Source: an uncultured Clostridia bacterium (GTDB lineage Bacteria; Bacillota; Clostridia; Lachnospirales; Anaerotignaceae). From it: a stretch of DNA of 64,000 nucleotides. A model generated the notes under the pieces. That model was not told the origin of the DNA, made no database searches, and saw only the letters and a program-made list of their open reading frames with translations. This document shows, piece by piece, positions 45,061 to 53,687 of the stretch. Where the stretch lies: NCBI GenBank assembly GCA_944379995.1, contig CALWGF010000004.1, forward strand, positions 109,395 through 173,394, in the 5' to 3' direction. The position numbers and the translations under genes were made by a program. Position 1 is the stretch's first letter; each line of letters begins with the position of its first letter.

Positions 45061-46296
45061 TTAAGGTCGTACAAACAAATATTCATCTTGTATTTGTTCA
45101 ATAGGAATATCATATTGTAAAAGTTTTTTTGTTGTTTCATAGTGTATATCATTAAGACGTGCAATATCTTTTTGTCTTAAAAGAGCATTTTGCTCATCAA
45201 CAGGTAGTGTAAGCATTTCATATACACTTCTTACAACAAAATGGTCTATACCGTCAGTACATCTAAATTGTGTCCATATAGGAACAAATGATACATTTTC
45301 TACTGTGGCTTTGTTATCATCTATTTTTTTAATATCAATATTTAAAAGTATAGATGCATTTCTTGGTACTGTTGTTTGAGATGATATAAAATTTCCCATA
45401 GAATACATTACAAAACATTGTCTTTCTGTTCCGTCTTCGTCTACTACTGTTTTATATTCCATAGGTAAAAGTACATGAGGGTGGCTTGCAACAACTATAT
45501 CTGCACCCCAGTTAAACATTTCGTCAATATATTCTACAACATAATCATCAGGTGTTTCTTTGTATTCTGTACCAATATGAGGCATTACAACAACTATATC
45601 TGATATTTCTCTTGCTTTTTCTATATCAGATTTTATTTTATCTTTTGTTGTATCATCAATTATATTTACCATATATGGATTTTTAACAGGTATTCCGTTT
45701 GTGCCGTATGTATATGAAAGGAAGGCTACATTTATTCCGTTTATGTTTTGAACAAGTATATTTTGACTTTCTTCTTCTGTTCTATATGTACCCATATGAG
45801 AAATACCATATTCATCAAGTTTATCAAGTGTTCTTATAAGCCCATCGCTTCCAGAGTCCATACAATGATTATTTGCTGTTGTAAGTATATCAAATCCAGC
45901 ATCTTTTAAAGCATCAATAAAACTATCAGGTGTTGAAAACATTGGATAGTCACTTACTGTCCCTCCAAATGTTGTTTCAATATTACCTATTACACAATCT
46001 GCTTTTTCAAAATATTTTTTCATATCTTGAAAGTTATGCATAAAATTATATGTATCTGTTTGAGCATCATATGCTTCATTATATTGGTAGCTATGAACCA
46101 TTATATCCCCTGTAAATGTAAGTTTTGCTGTTGATATTACAGGTTCTTTTGGTTCTTCTTCTATTTCTTCAATTTCTTCTGCATTAACGTTTTCTATATT
46201 ATTATTAATTACAGGTTCTGTTTTTTCTGTACAACCTGTAAACATAAATATAAAAATAGATATTACAAAAATAAAAAGTATTTTGGTTTTTTTCAT
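45061..46296 (-). CDS. CapA/PgsA-family lipoprotein (poly-gamma-glutamate synthesis-like metallophosphatase)
   Basis: 411 residues with a lipoprotein signal (FVISIFIFMFTGCTEKTE; lipobox Cys near residue 22), a Glu-rich linker, and the CapA domain: KLTFTGDIMVHSYQYNEAYD, VIGNIETTFGG, TTANNHCMDSGSDGL, VVMPHIGTEY and VASHPHVL. The conserved Asp/His/Asn residues form the dinuclear metal site of the calcineurin-like fold. Despite the name, stand-alone CapA proteins of Clostridia probably act on cell-envelope phosphoesters; no pgsBC-type genes are nearby. Confidence 0.9.
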   Translation of the reverse strand: MKKTKILFIFVISIFIFMFTGCTEKTEPVINNNIENVNAEEIEEIEEEPKEPVISTAKLTFTGDIMVHSYQYNEAYDAQTDTYNFMHNFQDMKKYFEKADCVIGNIETTFGGTVSDYPMFSTPDSFIDALKDAGFDILTTANNHCMDSGSDGLIRTLDKLDEYGISHMGTYRTEEESQNILVQNINGINVAFLSYTYGTNGIPVKNPYMVNIIDDTTKDKIKSDIEKAREISDIVVVMPHIGTEYKETPDDYVVEYIDEMFNWGADIVVASHPHVLLPMEYKTVVDEDGTERQCFVMYSMGNFISSQTTVPRNASILLNIDIKKIDDNKATVENVSFVPIWTQFRCTDGIDHFVVRSVYEMLTLPVDEQNALLRQKDIARLNDIHYETTKKLLQYDIPIEQIQDEYLFVRP

Positions 46297-46311
46297 AATT
46301 AAAACATTCCT

Positions 46312-46860
46312 TTATTTTTGATACTTAAGTTTTTCTGTTTCATAAAGATTATTACCTTCACAGTCTATTATTACTACAAGAGGAAAGTTTTCTACATAAA
46401 GTTTATATACTGCTTCTGCTCCAAGGTCTTCATATGCTATAAGTTCACATTTTTTTATATGGCTTGATATTAATGCACCTGCACCACCTGTTGCTCCAAA
46501 ATATACTGCTGTATGCTTTTTCATAGCATTTATAACATTTTCGTTTCTTGCACCTTTTCCAATCATTCCTGTTTCACCTTTTTCAATCATAAAAGGTGCA
46601 TATGCGTCCATTCTTCCTGATGTTGTAGGACCTGCTGAACCTATAACTTGATTAGGTTTTGCAGGAGAAGGACCAGCATAATATATTATTGTATTTTCCA
46701 TATCAAAAGGGAATTTTCCTGTTTTTTCATATTCCTCTATCATTCTTTTATGTGCAGCATCTCTTGAAGTATATATTGTCCCTGTAAGGTTTACTATATC
46801 ACCTGCTTTAAGATTTGCTGTTTTTTCCTTTGTAAGAGGAGTTGTTATATTTATTGACAT
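46312..46860 (-). CDS. Class I fumarate hydratase/L(+)-tartrate dehydratase, beta subunit
   Basis: 182 residues matching the C-terminal domain of iron-sulfur fumarases: LKAGDIVNLTGTIYTSRDAAHKR-type start, YYAGPSPAKPNQVIGSAGPTTSGRMDAY and GKGARNENVINAMKKH. With the alpha subunit (46874-47716) it hydrates fumarate to malate with a [4Fe-4S] cluster. The gap between the genes is 13 bases with AGGAGG, so they form an operon. Tartrate dehydratase cannot be excluded from sequence alone. Confidence 0.92.
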   Translation of the reverse strand: MSINITTPLTKEKTANLKAGDIVNLTGTIYTSRDAAHKRMIEEYEKTGKFPFDMENTIIYYAGPSPAKPNQVIGSAGPTTSGRMDAYAPFMIEKGETGMIGKGARNENVINAMKKHTAVYFGATGGAGALISSHIKKCELIAYEDLGAEAVYKLYVENFPLVVIIDCEGNNLYETEKLKYQK

Positions 46861-46873
46861 TTATTATACCTCC

Positions 46874-47716
46874 TTATATTTCGGCTTCTGCATGACGTGT
46901 TACATGACAACTTATATTTATTGCAATAGGCATACCTGCTATATGTGTTGCGAATGTTTCTATATTTACACCAAGAACTGTTGTATTTCCTCCAAGTCCT
47001 TGTGGACCTATACCTAAATTATTCATTTTTTCAAGAAGTTCTTCTTCCATTTCTCTTATATGAGGTTTTTCTGAATGAGAGCCTATTTTTCTTAAAAGAG
47101 CTTTTTTTGCAAGATATGCACTCATTTCAAAATTTCCGCCACAACCAACTCCAACAACCATTGGTGGACATGGATTTGGTCCAGCTTCTCTTACTGTTTC
47201 CAAAATTGCTTTTTTTGCACCTTCTATTCCGTCAGATGGTTTTAACATATATACATGACTCATATTTTCACTACCAAAACCCTTTGGTGCAACTGTTATT
47301 TTTATTTTGTCACCTGAAACTATATTATAATGTATTATTGCTGGTGTATTATCTTTTGTATTTGTACGTATAAAAGGGTCTGAAACAACAGATTTTCTAA
47401 GATAGCCTTCTGTATATCCTCTTCTTACACCTTCGTTTATAGCGTCTGTTAAAAGTCCATCTGTTATATGAACTTCTTGTCCTATTTCAACAAATACAAT
47501 AGCCATTCCTGTATCTTGACATATTGGCATATTTTCTGATTTTGCTATATCTGCATTTTTTGTAAGCTGACAAAGTATTTCTTTTCCAATAGGTGATGTT
47601 TCACTACATTTTGAACATTCAATAGCATTGTAAACATCATCATTAAGTATACAATTTGCTTCAATACAAAGTTTCTTTACTGTTTCAATAATTTCATTTA
47701 CTGAAATATTTCTCAT
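46874..47716 (-). CDS. Class I fumarate hydratase/L(+)-tartrate dehydratase, alpha subunit
   Basis: 280 residues from ATG 47716. The cluster cysteines are visible in PICQDTGMAIVFVEIG, VGVGCGGNFEMSAYLAKKALL and the late GLGGNTTVLGV segment with nearby Cys in ISCHVTRHAE. The start ATG is preferred over an in-frame GTG at 47728 that lies directly on the AAGGAA site. The two-subunit, oxygen-sensitive form is typical of anaerobes; it links malate and fumarate in a branched TCA pathway or fumarate respiration. Confidence 0.92.
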   Translation of the reverse strand: MRNISVNEIIETVKKLCIEANCILNDDVYNAIECSKCSETSPIGKEILCQLTKNADIAKSENMPICQDTGMAIVFVEIGQEVHITDGLLTDAINEGVRRGYTEGYLRKSVVSDPFIRTNTKDNTPAIIHYNIVSGDKIKITVAPKGFGSENMSHVYMLKPSDGIEGAKKAILETVREAGPNPCPPMVVGVGCGGNFEMSAYLAKKALLRKIGSHSEKPHIREMEEELLEKMNNLGIGPQGLGGNTTVLGVNIETFATHIAGMPIAINISCHVTRHAEAEI

Positions 47717-48060
47717 AATATCAGACACTTCCTTATACTAATTTTTATGTTTAAATATATCATAGCAAAAAATAAAATTAAATAAAATATATTATTTTTT
47801 TACATTTTTTGTTATATATAAAATTTATATACATTGATAAATAACAAAAAATTTATATATAAATGTAATCATATTAAAGATATATGTAGAAAATCAATTT
47901 TTGAATATAAGTAAAAAATATAAAAAATAGTTAAAAAATAAGATGTATTTATATCTTAGATTGTATAATTTGCATTTAGGTTATTTTGATATAAGAAAAA
48001 GTTATATGAAATATAGATGGTAAAACAATGTACATCTGTTAAATACAAAAAAAAATTACC

Positions 48061-48186
48061 TTGACGTATAATTAATTTAAGCGTATTATTTACCAAAATA
48101 AAAAAACAGAAAGTTGTTTCATAATATGAAACATTGAAATAAAGGCAAATACAGTGCTTAACAAAAATTGTTTCTTAATATGAAAC
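48061..48186 (+). promoter_or_regulatory. livK operon promoter with two palindromic sites (gene-free stretch 47717-48223)
   Basis: TTGACG (48061-48066), 17-bp spacer, TATTAT (48084-48089). Downstream lie two 17-bp palindromes: GTTTCATAATATGAAAC (48116-48132, perfect) and GTTTCTTAATATGAAAC (48170-48186, one mismatch), 54 bp apart, each followed by an ACAGTGCTT word. They look like operators of a dimeric repressor acting on initiation or early elongation. The upstream 300 bases are AT-rich without a gene. Confidence 0.65.
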
Positions 48187-48223
48187 AAACAGTGCTTCTT
48201 AAAATGTTGAGGGGGAATTATTT

Positions 48224-49408
48224 ATGAAGAAATTTTTAGCAGCTATAATGGCAGTAGCTATGACATTTTCACTTGCTGCCTGTGGCTCAAGTAGCGAAGG
48301 TAACACAAGTAATGCAGGAAGTACAAGCGGAGAAGATACATTTGTTATTGGAGGACTTGGACCACTTACAGGAAGTGCAGCTTCTTATGGTATTTCTGTA
48401 AAACAGGGTGCAGAAATAGCAATTAATGAAATAAATGAAGCTGGTGGTGTTAAAGTTGGAGATAAAACAGTAAAACTTTCTCTTAACTTTAAAGATGATG
48501 AAGCTAGTGAAGAAACAGCTATTACAGCTTATAACTCTCTTATGGACGAAGGAATTGATGCACTTTTAGGAACAGTTACAAGTGCTCCTTGTATCGTTAT
48601 AAAAGATTATACTGCACAAGATGGTATTTTACAGATTACACCTTCAGGTTCAGCTATAAACTGTATTACAGATGCTGATAATGCATTCAGATTATGTTTT
48701 ACAGACCCACTTCAGGGAAAAACAATGGCTGACTTTGCTGTTAATGATTTAGGATATAAAAACATTGCTGTTATATTCAATAATTCTGATGAATATAGCA
48801 CAGGTATGAAAGATGCTTTTGTAGAAGAAGTTGAAGCTTTAGGCGGAACTGTTGTTTCAACACAGGCTTTCAATGAAGGTGATGTTGACTTTACAGCACA
48901 GCTTACAGCTATTAAAAATACAAATGCAGAAATACTTTTTGTTCCTACTTACTATGAAGCAGCTGCTTATATAGCACAGCAGGCTAAAGATATTGGGCTT
49001 GGACTTCCTTTAATCGGTGGAGACGGTTGGGACGGAGTTCTCAAACAAGTTACAGACCCTTCAACTGTTGAAGGTGCTATATTCTTAAGCCCATTCCTTT
49101 CAACAGACCCAGAAGTTGCTGATTTTGTAAGTGCTTATGAAGAAGCTTATAAAGCAACTCCAGACCAGTTTGCTGCTGACGGATATGATGTTGTTTATGT
49201 TATGAAAGCAGCTATGGAAAAAGCAGGTTCAACTGAAAGTGCTGATATGATTGCTGCTATGACAGAAATTGAAGTTGATGGACTTACAGGTAGCGTTAAA
49301 TTCTCAGCAGACGGTGAGCCAGAAAAAGGTGCTAAATTCGTAACAATTAAAGATGGACAGTATGCTGCTTACAATGTAGAAAATACAGAAGAAACAACAG
49401 CAGAATAA
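48224..49408 (+). CDS. livK: Branched-chain amino acid ABC transporter, substrate-binding lipoprotein
   Basis: 394 residues. Lipoprotein signal MKKFLAAIMAVAMTFSLAAC (Cys20), a short Ser/Gly linker, then a Leu/Ile/Val-binding periplasmic-type fold: IGGLGPLTGSAASYGISVKQ, AEIAINEINEAGGV and ADALLGTVTSAP-like segments. It captures leucine, isoleucine or valine (or a related compound) at the cell surface for LivHMGF. GAGGGGG precedes the ATG. A stable stem follows before livH, probably making this the most abundant product of the operon. Confidence 0.93.
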   Translation: MKKFLAAIMAVAMTFSLAACGSSSEGNTSNAGSTSGEDTFVIGGLGPLTGSAASYGISVKQGAEIAINEINEAGGVKVGDKTVKLSLNFKDDEASEETAITAYNSLMDEGIDALLGTVTSAPCIVIKDYTAQDGILQITPSGSAINCITDADNAFRLCFTDPLQGKTMADFAVNDLGYKNIAVIFNNSDEYSTGMKDAFVEEVEALGGTVVSTQAFNEGDVDFTAQLTAIKNTNAEILFVPTYYEAAAYIAQQAKDIGLGLPLIGGDGWDGVLKQVTDPSTVEGAIFLSPFLSTDPEVADFVSAYEEAYKATPDQFAADGYDVVYVMKAAMEKAGSTESADMIAAMTEIEVDGLTGSVKFSADGEPEKGAKFVTIKDGQYAAYNVENTEETTAE

Positions 49409-49437
49409 TTTATTTTAATAAAATAAAAAGTATTTAA

Positions 49438-49467
49438 TTTGCCCTCCCTGTTGTCAGGGAGGGCAAA
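49438..49467 (+). terminator. Stable stem between livK and livH
   Basis: A 13-bp stem TTTGCCCTCCCTG/CAGGGAGGGCAAA with a TTGT loop. The following TGTTACG is a poor T tract, so it more likely stabilises livK mRNA or terminates partly. Confidence 0.7.
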
Positions 49468-49559
49468 TGTTACGTTTATAGAAACTTTAAGTAATTAAAG
49501 TGTTTTTTAATTTATAAAAGAATAAAAAAATTTAAGATGTAAAAGAGGTGGAGAAAAAC

Positions 49560-50441
49560 ATGTTTAATAATATTTTAGAACAGCTTATAAACGGTTTAAG
49601 AACAGGAAGTATATATGCACTTATAGCTCTTGGATATACAATGGTTTACGGTATTGCAAAAATGATTAATTTCGCACATGGTGATATCATTATGGTTGGT
49701 GCATATGCACTCTATGTTGCCATAGTTCTTTTACATCTTCCTGTTATACCGGCTATAATATTTACATGTGTTGTTTGTTCAGTATTAGGTATACTTATAG
49801 AAAGAATTGCATACAAACCTTTAAGAAATGCTCCAAGACTTGCAGTTCTTATTACTGCTATTGGTGTAAGTTATTTCTTACAGAGTGCATCACTCCTTAT
49901 ATTTAAAGCAACACCTATTCCTTTCCAGTCAATAATAAATATACAGTCTATAAACATAGGTGGAGTTACAATATCTGGTATAACAATAGTAACACTTGTT
50001 GTTACAACAATTTCTATGATTGCACTTACACTTTTTATAAATAAAACAAAAGCTGGTAGTGCTATGCGTGCTGTTTCAGAAGATATGGGTGCAGCACAGC
50101 TTGTAGGTATAAATGTAAATAGAACAATAACATTAACATTTGCCATTGGTTCATTCCTTGCAGCTGTGGCAGGTATACTTTACATATGTCAATATCAATC
50201 ACTTAAACCTACAATGGGTGCTTTACCAGGTATTAAAGCCTTTGTTGCTGCTGTTTTAGGTGGTATTGGAAGTATTCCGGGAGCTATGCTTGGTGGAATT
50301 ATACTTGGTATAATAGAAAGTTTATCAAAAGCTTTTATTTCAACAGAACTTTCTGATGCTATTGTTTTCAGTGTTCTTGTAATAGTTCTTCTTGTAAAAC
50401 CTTCTGGTTTCCTTGGCAAGAAGAAAAATGAGAAAGTTTAA
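49560..50441 (+). CDS. livH: Branched-chain amino acid ABC permease LivH
   Basis: 293 residues from ATG 49560. About eight membrane helices; conserved GLRTGSIYALIALGYTMVYG near the N-terminus and the cytoplasmic EAA-like loop AVSEDMGAAQLVGINVNRTI that contacts the ATPases. The GTG at 49548 lies within the AGAGGTGGAG site and is not used. It partners LivM. Confidence 0.94.
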   Translation: MFNNILEQLINGLRTGSIYALIALGYTMVYGIAKMINFAHGDIIMVGAYALYVAIVLLHLPVIPAIIFTCVVCSVLGILIERIAYKPLRNAPRLAVLITAIGVSYFLQSASLLIFKATPIPFQSIINIQSINIGGVTISGITIVTLVVTTISMIALTLFINKTKAGSAMRAVSEDMGAAQLVGINVNRTITLTFAIGSFLAAVAGILYICQYQSLKPTMGALPGIKAFVAAVLGGIGSIPGAMLGGIILGIIESLSKAFISTELSDAIVFSVLVIVLLVKPSGFLGKKKNEKV

Positions 50442-50454
50442 GGAGGTGTACACT

Positions 50455-51444
50455 GTGGAAAATTTAAAGAAAAAATTTGCCGGAAAACAAGCTTTTATTA
50501 ATTTAGCTATTATTGTATTAACTTATGTTTTACTTACTGTTTTAATGAGTGCCGGTCTTCTTAACCGTCAGTATACATCACTTCTTGTACCTATTGCCAT
50601 AAATGTTATTCTTGCAGTATCATTAAACCTTATTACAGGTTTCTTAGGAGAACTTTCATTAGGTCATGCAGGGTTTATGTCTATTGGTGCATATGTAGGT
50701 GCTTTAATAACAATAAATATGGATGCACCGGAAATAGTTGAGCTTACACTTGCACTTCTTGCTGGTGGTGCTGTTGCTGCTTTCTTTGGTTTTGTAATCG
50801 GTATGCCTGTATTAAGACTTAATGGTGACTATCTTGCTATTGTTACTCTTGGTTTTGGTGAAATTATAAAATCAGTACTTATATCAATGAAAATTACAAA
50901 TGGTGCAAAAGGACTTCAAAGAATTCCTCTTTACACAACATATAAAAGCTATACTCTTGTATTTATACTTATGGTTATATCAATACTTGCAATTATGAAT
51001 ATTGTAAAATCAAGACATGGTCGTGCAATATGTTCTATAAGAGATAACAGTATTGCTACACAGTCAATAGGTATTAATGTAAGTAGATTTAAAGTAATGA
51101 CATTTGTTATATCTGCTTTCTTTGCAGGTATTGCTGGTGTTTTATATGCTCATAATGTAGGTATACTTAAACCTACAACATTCGATTATAATAAATCAAT
51201 AGAAATACTTGTAATAGTAGTTCTTGGTGGTATGGGAAGTATAAGAGGTTCTGTTATTGCTGCTATAATACTTACAGCACTTCCAGAACTTTTAAGAGGT
51301 GCAGATGATTTCCGTATGCTTCTTTACGCAGTTGTTCTTATTATAATAATGCTTTTCAATCACTCAAAAATTAAAGAAGGACTTCTTAATAATAATATAT
51401 TTGGGAAGTTATTTAAAAGTAATGAAGAGAAGGTTGGTGAATAA
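50455..51444 (+). CDS. livM: Branched-chain amino acid ABC permease LivM
   Basis: 329 residues from GTG 50455, six bases after AAGGAGGTG; frames further upstream overlap livH. Helices include AINVILAVSLNLITGFLGEL and the GHAGFMSIGAYVGA loop; the ATPase-contact loop is SIRDNSIATQSIGINVSRFK. It completes the membrane channel with LivH. Confidence 0.94.
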   Translation: MENLKKKFAGKQAFINLAIIVLTYVLLTVLMSAGLLNRQYTSLLVPIAINVILAVSLNLITGFLGELSLGHAGFMSIGAYVGALITINMDAPEIVELTLALLAGGAVAAFFGFVIGMPVLRLNGDYLAIVTLGFGEIIKSVLISMKITNGAKGLQRIPLYTTYKSYTLVFILMVISILAIMNIVKSRHGRAICSIRDNSIATQSIGINVSRFKVMTFVISAFFAGIAGVLYAHNVGILKPTTFDYNKSIEILVIVVLGGMGSIRGSVIAAIILTALPELLRGADDFRMLLYAVVLIIIMLFNHSKIKEGLLNNNIFGKLFKSNEEKVGE

Positions 51445-51446
51445 TA

Positions 51447-52205
51447 ATGGCTTTACTTGAAGTAAATAATTTAGGAATATCATTCGGTGGTCTTAGAGCT
51501 GTTGATAATTTCAATATAAGTATAGAAAAAGGTCAGCTTTATGGTCTTATAGGTCCTAATGGTGCTGGTAAAACAACAGTTTTCAACCTTCTTACAGGAG
51601 TTTATCCTCCTACTGACGGAAGTATTGTTCTTGATGGTGTTAATTTAAACGGAAAGTCAGCAAATGAAATATGTAGGGCTGGTATTGCAAGAACATTCCA
51701 AAATATACGTCTTTTTGATAAACTTACTGTTCTTGATAATGTTAAAACAGCGTTACATAATCAAATTAAATATTCACTTTTAAGTAGCATATTACGTACA
51801 CCTGCATATTTTAAAGCTGAAAAAGCTATGGATAAAAAAGCTTTAGAAATATTAAAAGTATTTGGTCTTGACCGTATACATGAATATAGAGCATCAAATC
51901 TTCCATATGGTATGCAGAGAAAACTTGAAATTGCAAGAGCTTTAGCAACAAATCCTAAAATTATACTTCTTGATGAACCTGCTGCTGGTATGAACCCAAC
52001 AGAAACACAAGAGCTTATGGATATGATAAGATTTATAAGAGATAATTTTGATGTTGCTGTACTTCTTATAGAGCATGACATGAACCTTGTACTTGGTATA
52101 TGTGAACAAGTTAAAGTTCTTGAATATGGAAGAATTATTGCAGAGGGTGACCCTATAAAAGTTGTAAATGACCCTAAAGTTATTACAGCATATCTTGGAG
52201 AATAA
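51447..52205 (+). CDS. livG: Branched-chain amino acid ABC ATPase LivG
   Basis: 252 residues with Walker A GPNGAGKTT (residues 37-45), Q-loop in FQNIRLFDKLT, signature LPYGMQRKLEIARALA (a YGMQR variant of LSGGQ usual in LivG) and Walker B IILLDEPAAGMNP, then a C-terminal LivG-type extension. It energises uptake together with LivF. It starts 3 bases after livM. Confidence 0.95.
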   Translation: MALLEVNNLGISFGGLRAVDNFNISIEKGQLYGLIGPNGAGKTTVFNLLTGVYPPTDGSIVLDGVNLNGKSANEICRAGIARTFQNIRLFDKLTVLDNVKTALHNQIKYSLLSSILRTPAYFKAEKAMDKKALEILKVFGLDRIHEYRASNLPYGMQRKLEIARALATNPKIILLDEPAAGMNPTETQELMDMIRFIRDNFDVAVLLIEHDMNLVLGICEQVKVLEYGRIIAEGDPIKVVNDPKVITAYLGE

Positions 52206-52222
52206 AAGGAGGGAACGTTTTT

Positions 52223-52930
52223 ATGTTAAAAGTAAAAAATCTTAATGTATATTATGGAAACATACATGCAATTAAAGACGTTTCCATAGAAGTGAATGAA
52301 GGTGAAATTGTTTCTCTTATAGGTGCAAATGGTGCAGGAAAAACAACAACTCTTCAAACAATATCAGGTCTTTTAAAAGCTCGTTCAGGTGAAATTGAGT
52401 TTTTAGGTCATGACCTTATAAAAACTGAACCACATAAAATATTACAGCTTGGTGTTGCACAAGTTCCGGAAGGAAGACGTGTTTTTGCTGAGCTTAGTGT
52501 AAAAGAAAATTTACAGCTTGGAGCTTATACAATAAAAGATACAGCCGAAAATATAAAAGAAGATAGAAAAATGGTTTATAAACGTTTTCCACGTCTTCAG
52601 GAGCGTAAAAAACAGCTTGCAGGAACTCTTTCCGGTGGTGAGCAGCAAATGCTTGCTATGGGTAGAGCTCTTATGAGCAGACCTAAAATACTTCTTCTTG
52701 ATGAGCCTTCAATGGGGCTTTCACCTCTTCTTGTTAAAGAGATTTTTGAAATTATAAAAGAAGTTAATAAATCTGGTGTTACTGTTCTTCTTGTTGAACA
52801 GAATGCTAAAATGGCACTTTCGATATCTGATAGGGCTTATGTTCTTGAAACAGGTAAAATTGCTATGGAAGGTAATGCAAAAGAACTTATGCAAGATGAA
52901 GCTATTAAAAAAGCATATCTTGGTGCTTAA
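52223..52930 (+). CDS. livF: Branched-chain amino acid ABC ATPase LivF
   Basis: 235 residues: Walker A GANGAGKTTT, VPEGRRVFAELSVKENL, signature LSGGEQQMLAMGRALM, Walker B ILLLDEPSMGLSP and H-loop region replaced by the VEQNA of this family. Last gene of the operon, followed by a terminator. Confidence 0.95.
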   Translation: MLKVKNLNVYYGNIHAIKDVSIEVNEGEIVSLIGANGAGKTTTLQTISGLLKARSGEIEFLGHDLIKTEPHKILQLGVAQVPEGRRVFAELSVKENLQLGAYTIKDTAENIKEDRKMVYKRFPRLQERKKQLAGTLSGGEQQMLAMGRALMSRPKILLLDEPSMGLSPLLVKEIFEIIKEVNKSGVTVLLVEQNAKMALSISDRAYVLETGKIAMEGNAKELMQDEAIKKAYLGA

Positions 52931-52931
52931 T

Positions 52932-52962
52932 AAAAAACTCTCTGTGTTTCAGAGAGTTTTTT
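52932..52962 (+). terminator. livF terminator
   Basis: AAAAAACTCTCTG/CAGAGAGTTTTTT stem right after the livF stop; the convergent regulator gene ends inside its 3' arm. Confidence 0.9.
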
Positions 52963-53263
52963 TATTTATATTTTGATTATTTAGATATATAAATTGTTTT
53001 ATAATTTCTTCGATTATAATATTTTGTTCATCTGTTAAGTTTGAATTTTGAAATTCTGTTTTTTCAGAAAGTCCTAAAAGATAATCTGATGAAACATTAA
53101 ATATATTTGAAATTTTTATAAGAACTTCGATAGATGGATACTTAGCATTAGTTTCATATGCAGATACAGTAGCTTTTGTTATCTCTAATTTATCAGCAAG
53201 TTGTTTTTGTGTTAGATTATTGTCTTTTCTTAATTTGCGTAATTTTCTACCAAAATAAAGCAC
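52949..53263 (-). CDS. XRE-family transcriptional regulator
   Basis: 104 residues with an N-terminal helix-turn-helix (LRKLRKDNNLTQKQLADKLE, ITKATVSAYETNAKYPSIEV) ending SSDYLLGLSEK, the usual SinR/Xre pattern, and a 35-residue helical tail that may dimerise. GGAGTG precedes the start at 53263. It stands alone, convergent to the liv operon; targets are unknown. Confidence 0.88.
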   Translation of the reverse strand: MLYFGRKLRKLRKDNNLTQKQLADKLEITKATVSAYETNAKYPSIEVLIKISNIFNVSSDYLLGLSEKTEFQNSNLTDEQNIIIEEIIKQFIYLNNQNINKKTL

Positions 53264-53332
53264 GATATCACTCCTTTTATTTTTTAGAGTAATACAGAAA
53301 AGTATATTTTAAATTGATTTATATGCTAATAG

Positions 53333-53361
53333 TTGACTAATTTATTATAATAGTATATTAT
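53333..53361 (+). promoter_or_regulatory. Promoter of a candidate small RNA
   Basis: TTGACT (53333-53338), 17-bp spacer, TATTAT (53356-53361), with no gene between it and the terminator at 53440-53473. Confidence 0.55.
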
Positions 53362-53367
53362 TAGTAT

Positions 53368-53476
53368 ATATATTATATTTATTCAAATTGTTTATTTTAT
53401 GAGAAGAACCTCATTTAAAATAAAAATCAGTTAAACATAAAAAAGACTGTTATTTATATATAACAGCCTTTTTTGT
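53368..53476 (+). ncRNA. Candidate small RNA of about 105 nt
   Basis: Bounded by the promoter at 53333-53361 and an intrinsic terminator (AAAAAGACTGTTAT/ATAACAGCCTTTTT with one mismatch, 53440-53473). An inner hairpin, ATGAG-AAGAAC-CTCAT near 53398-53415, is extended by A/T pairs. No reading frame of useful length and no other plus-strand transcript needs this terminator. The tRNA-Phe promoter follows at once. Confidence 0.4.
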
Positions 53477-53498
53477 TCATATATTTTATTAAAAACTA

Positions 53499-53527
53499 TT
53501 GACAAATGTATTTTAAAGTAGTATTAT
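53499..53527 (+). promoter_or_regulatory. tRNA-Phe promoter
   Basis: Consensus TTGACA (53499-53504), 17-bp spacer, TATTAT (53522-53527). Confidence 0.85.
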
Positions 53528-53559
53528 ATACAAGTCGCAAGTTAATAGCTTTTTATTTT

Positions 53560-53632
<73 letters not shown>

Positions 53633-53687
53633 CTTTTTTATTTTTAAAATCAAAAAGGCGTAATATTAAATTACGCCTTTTTTTGTT

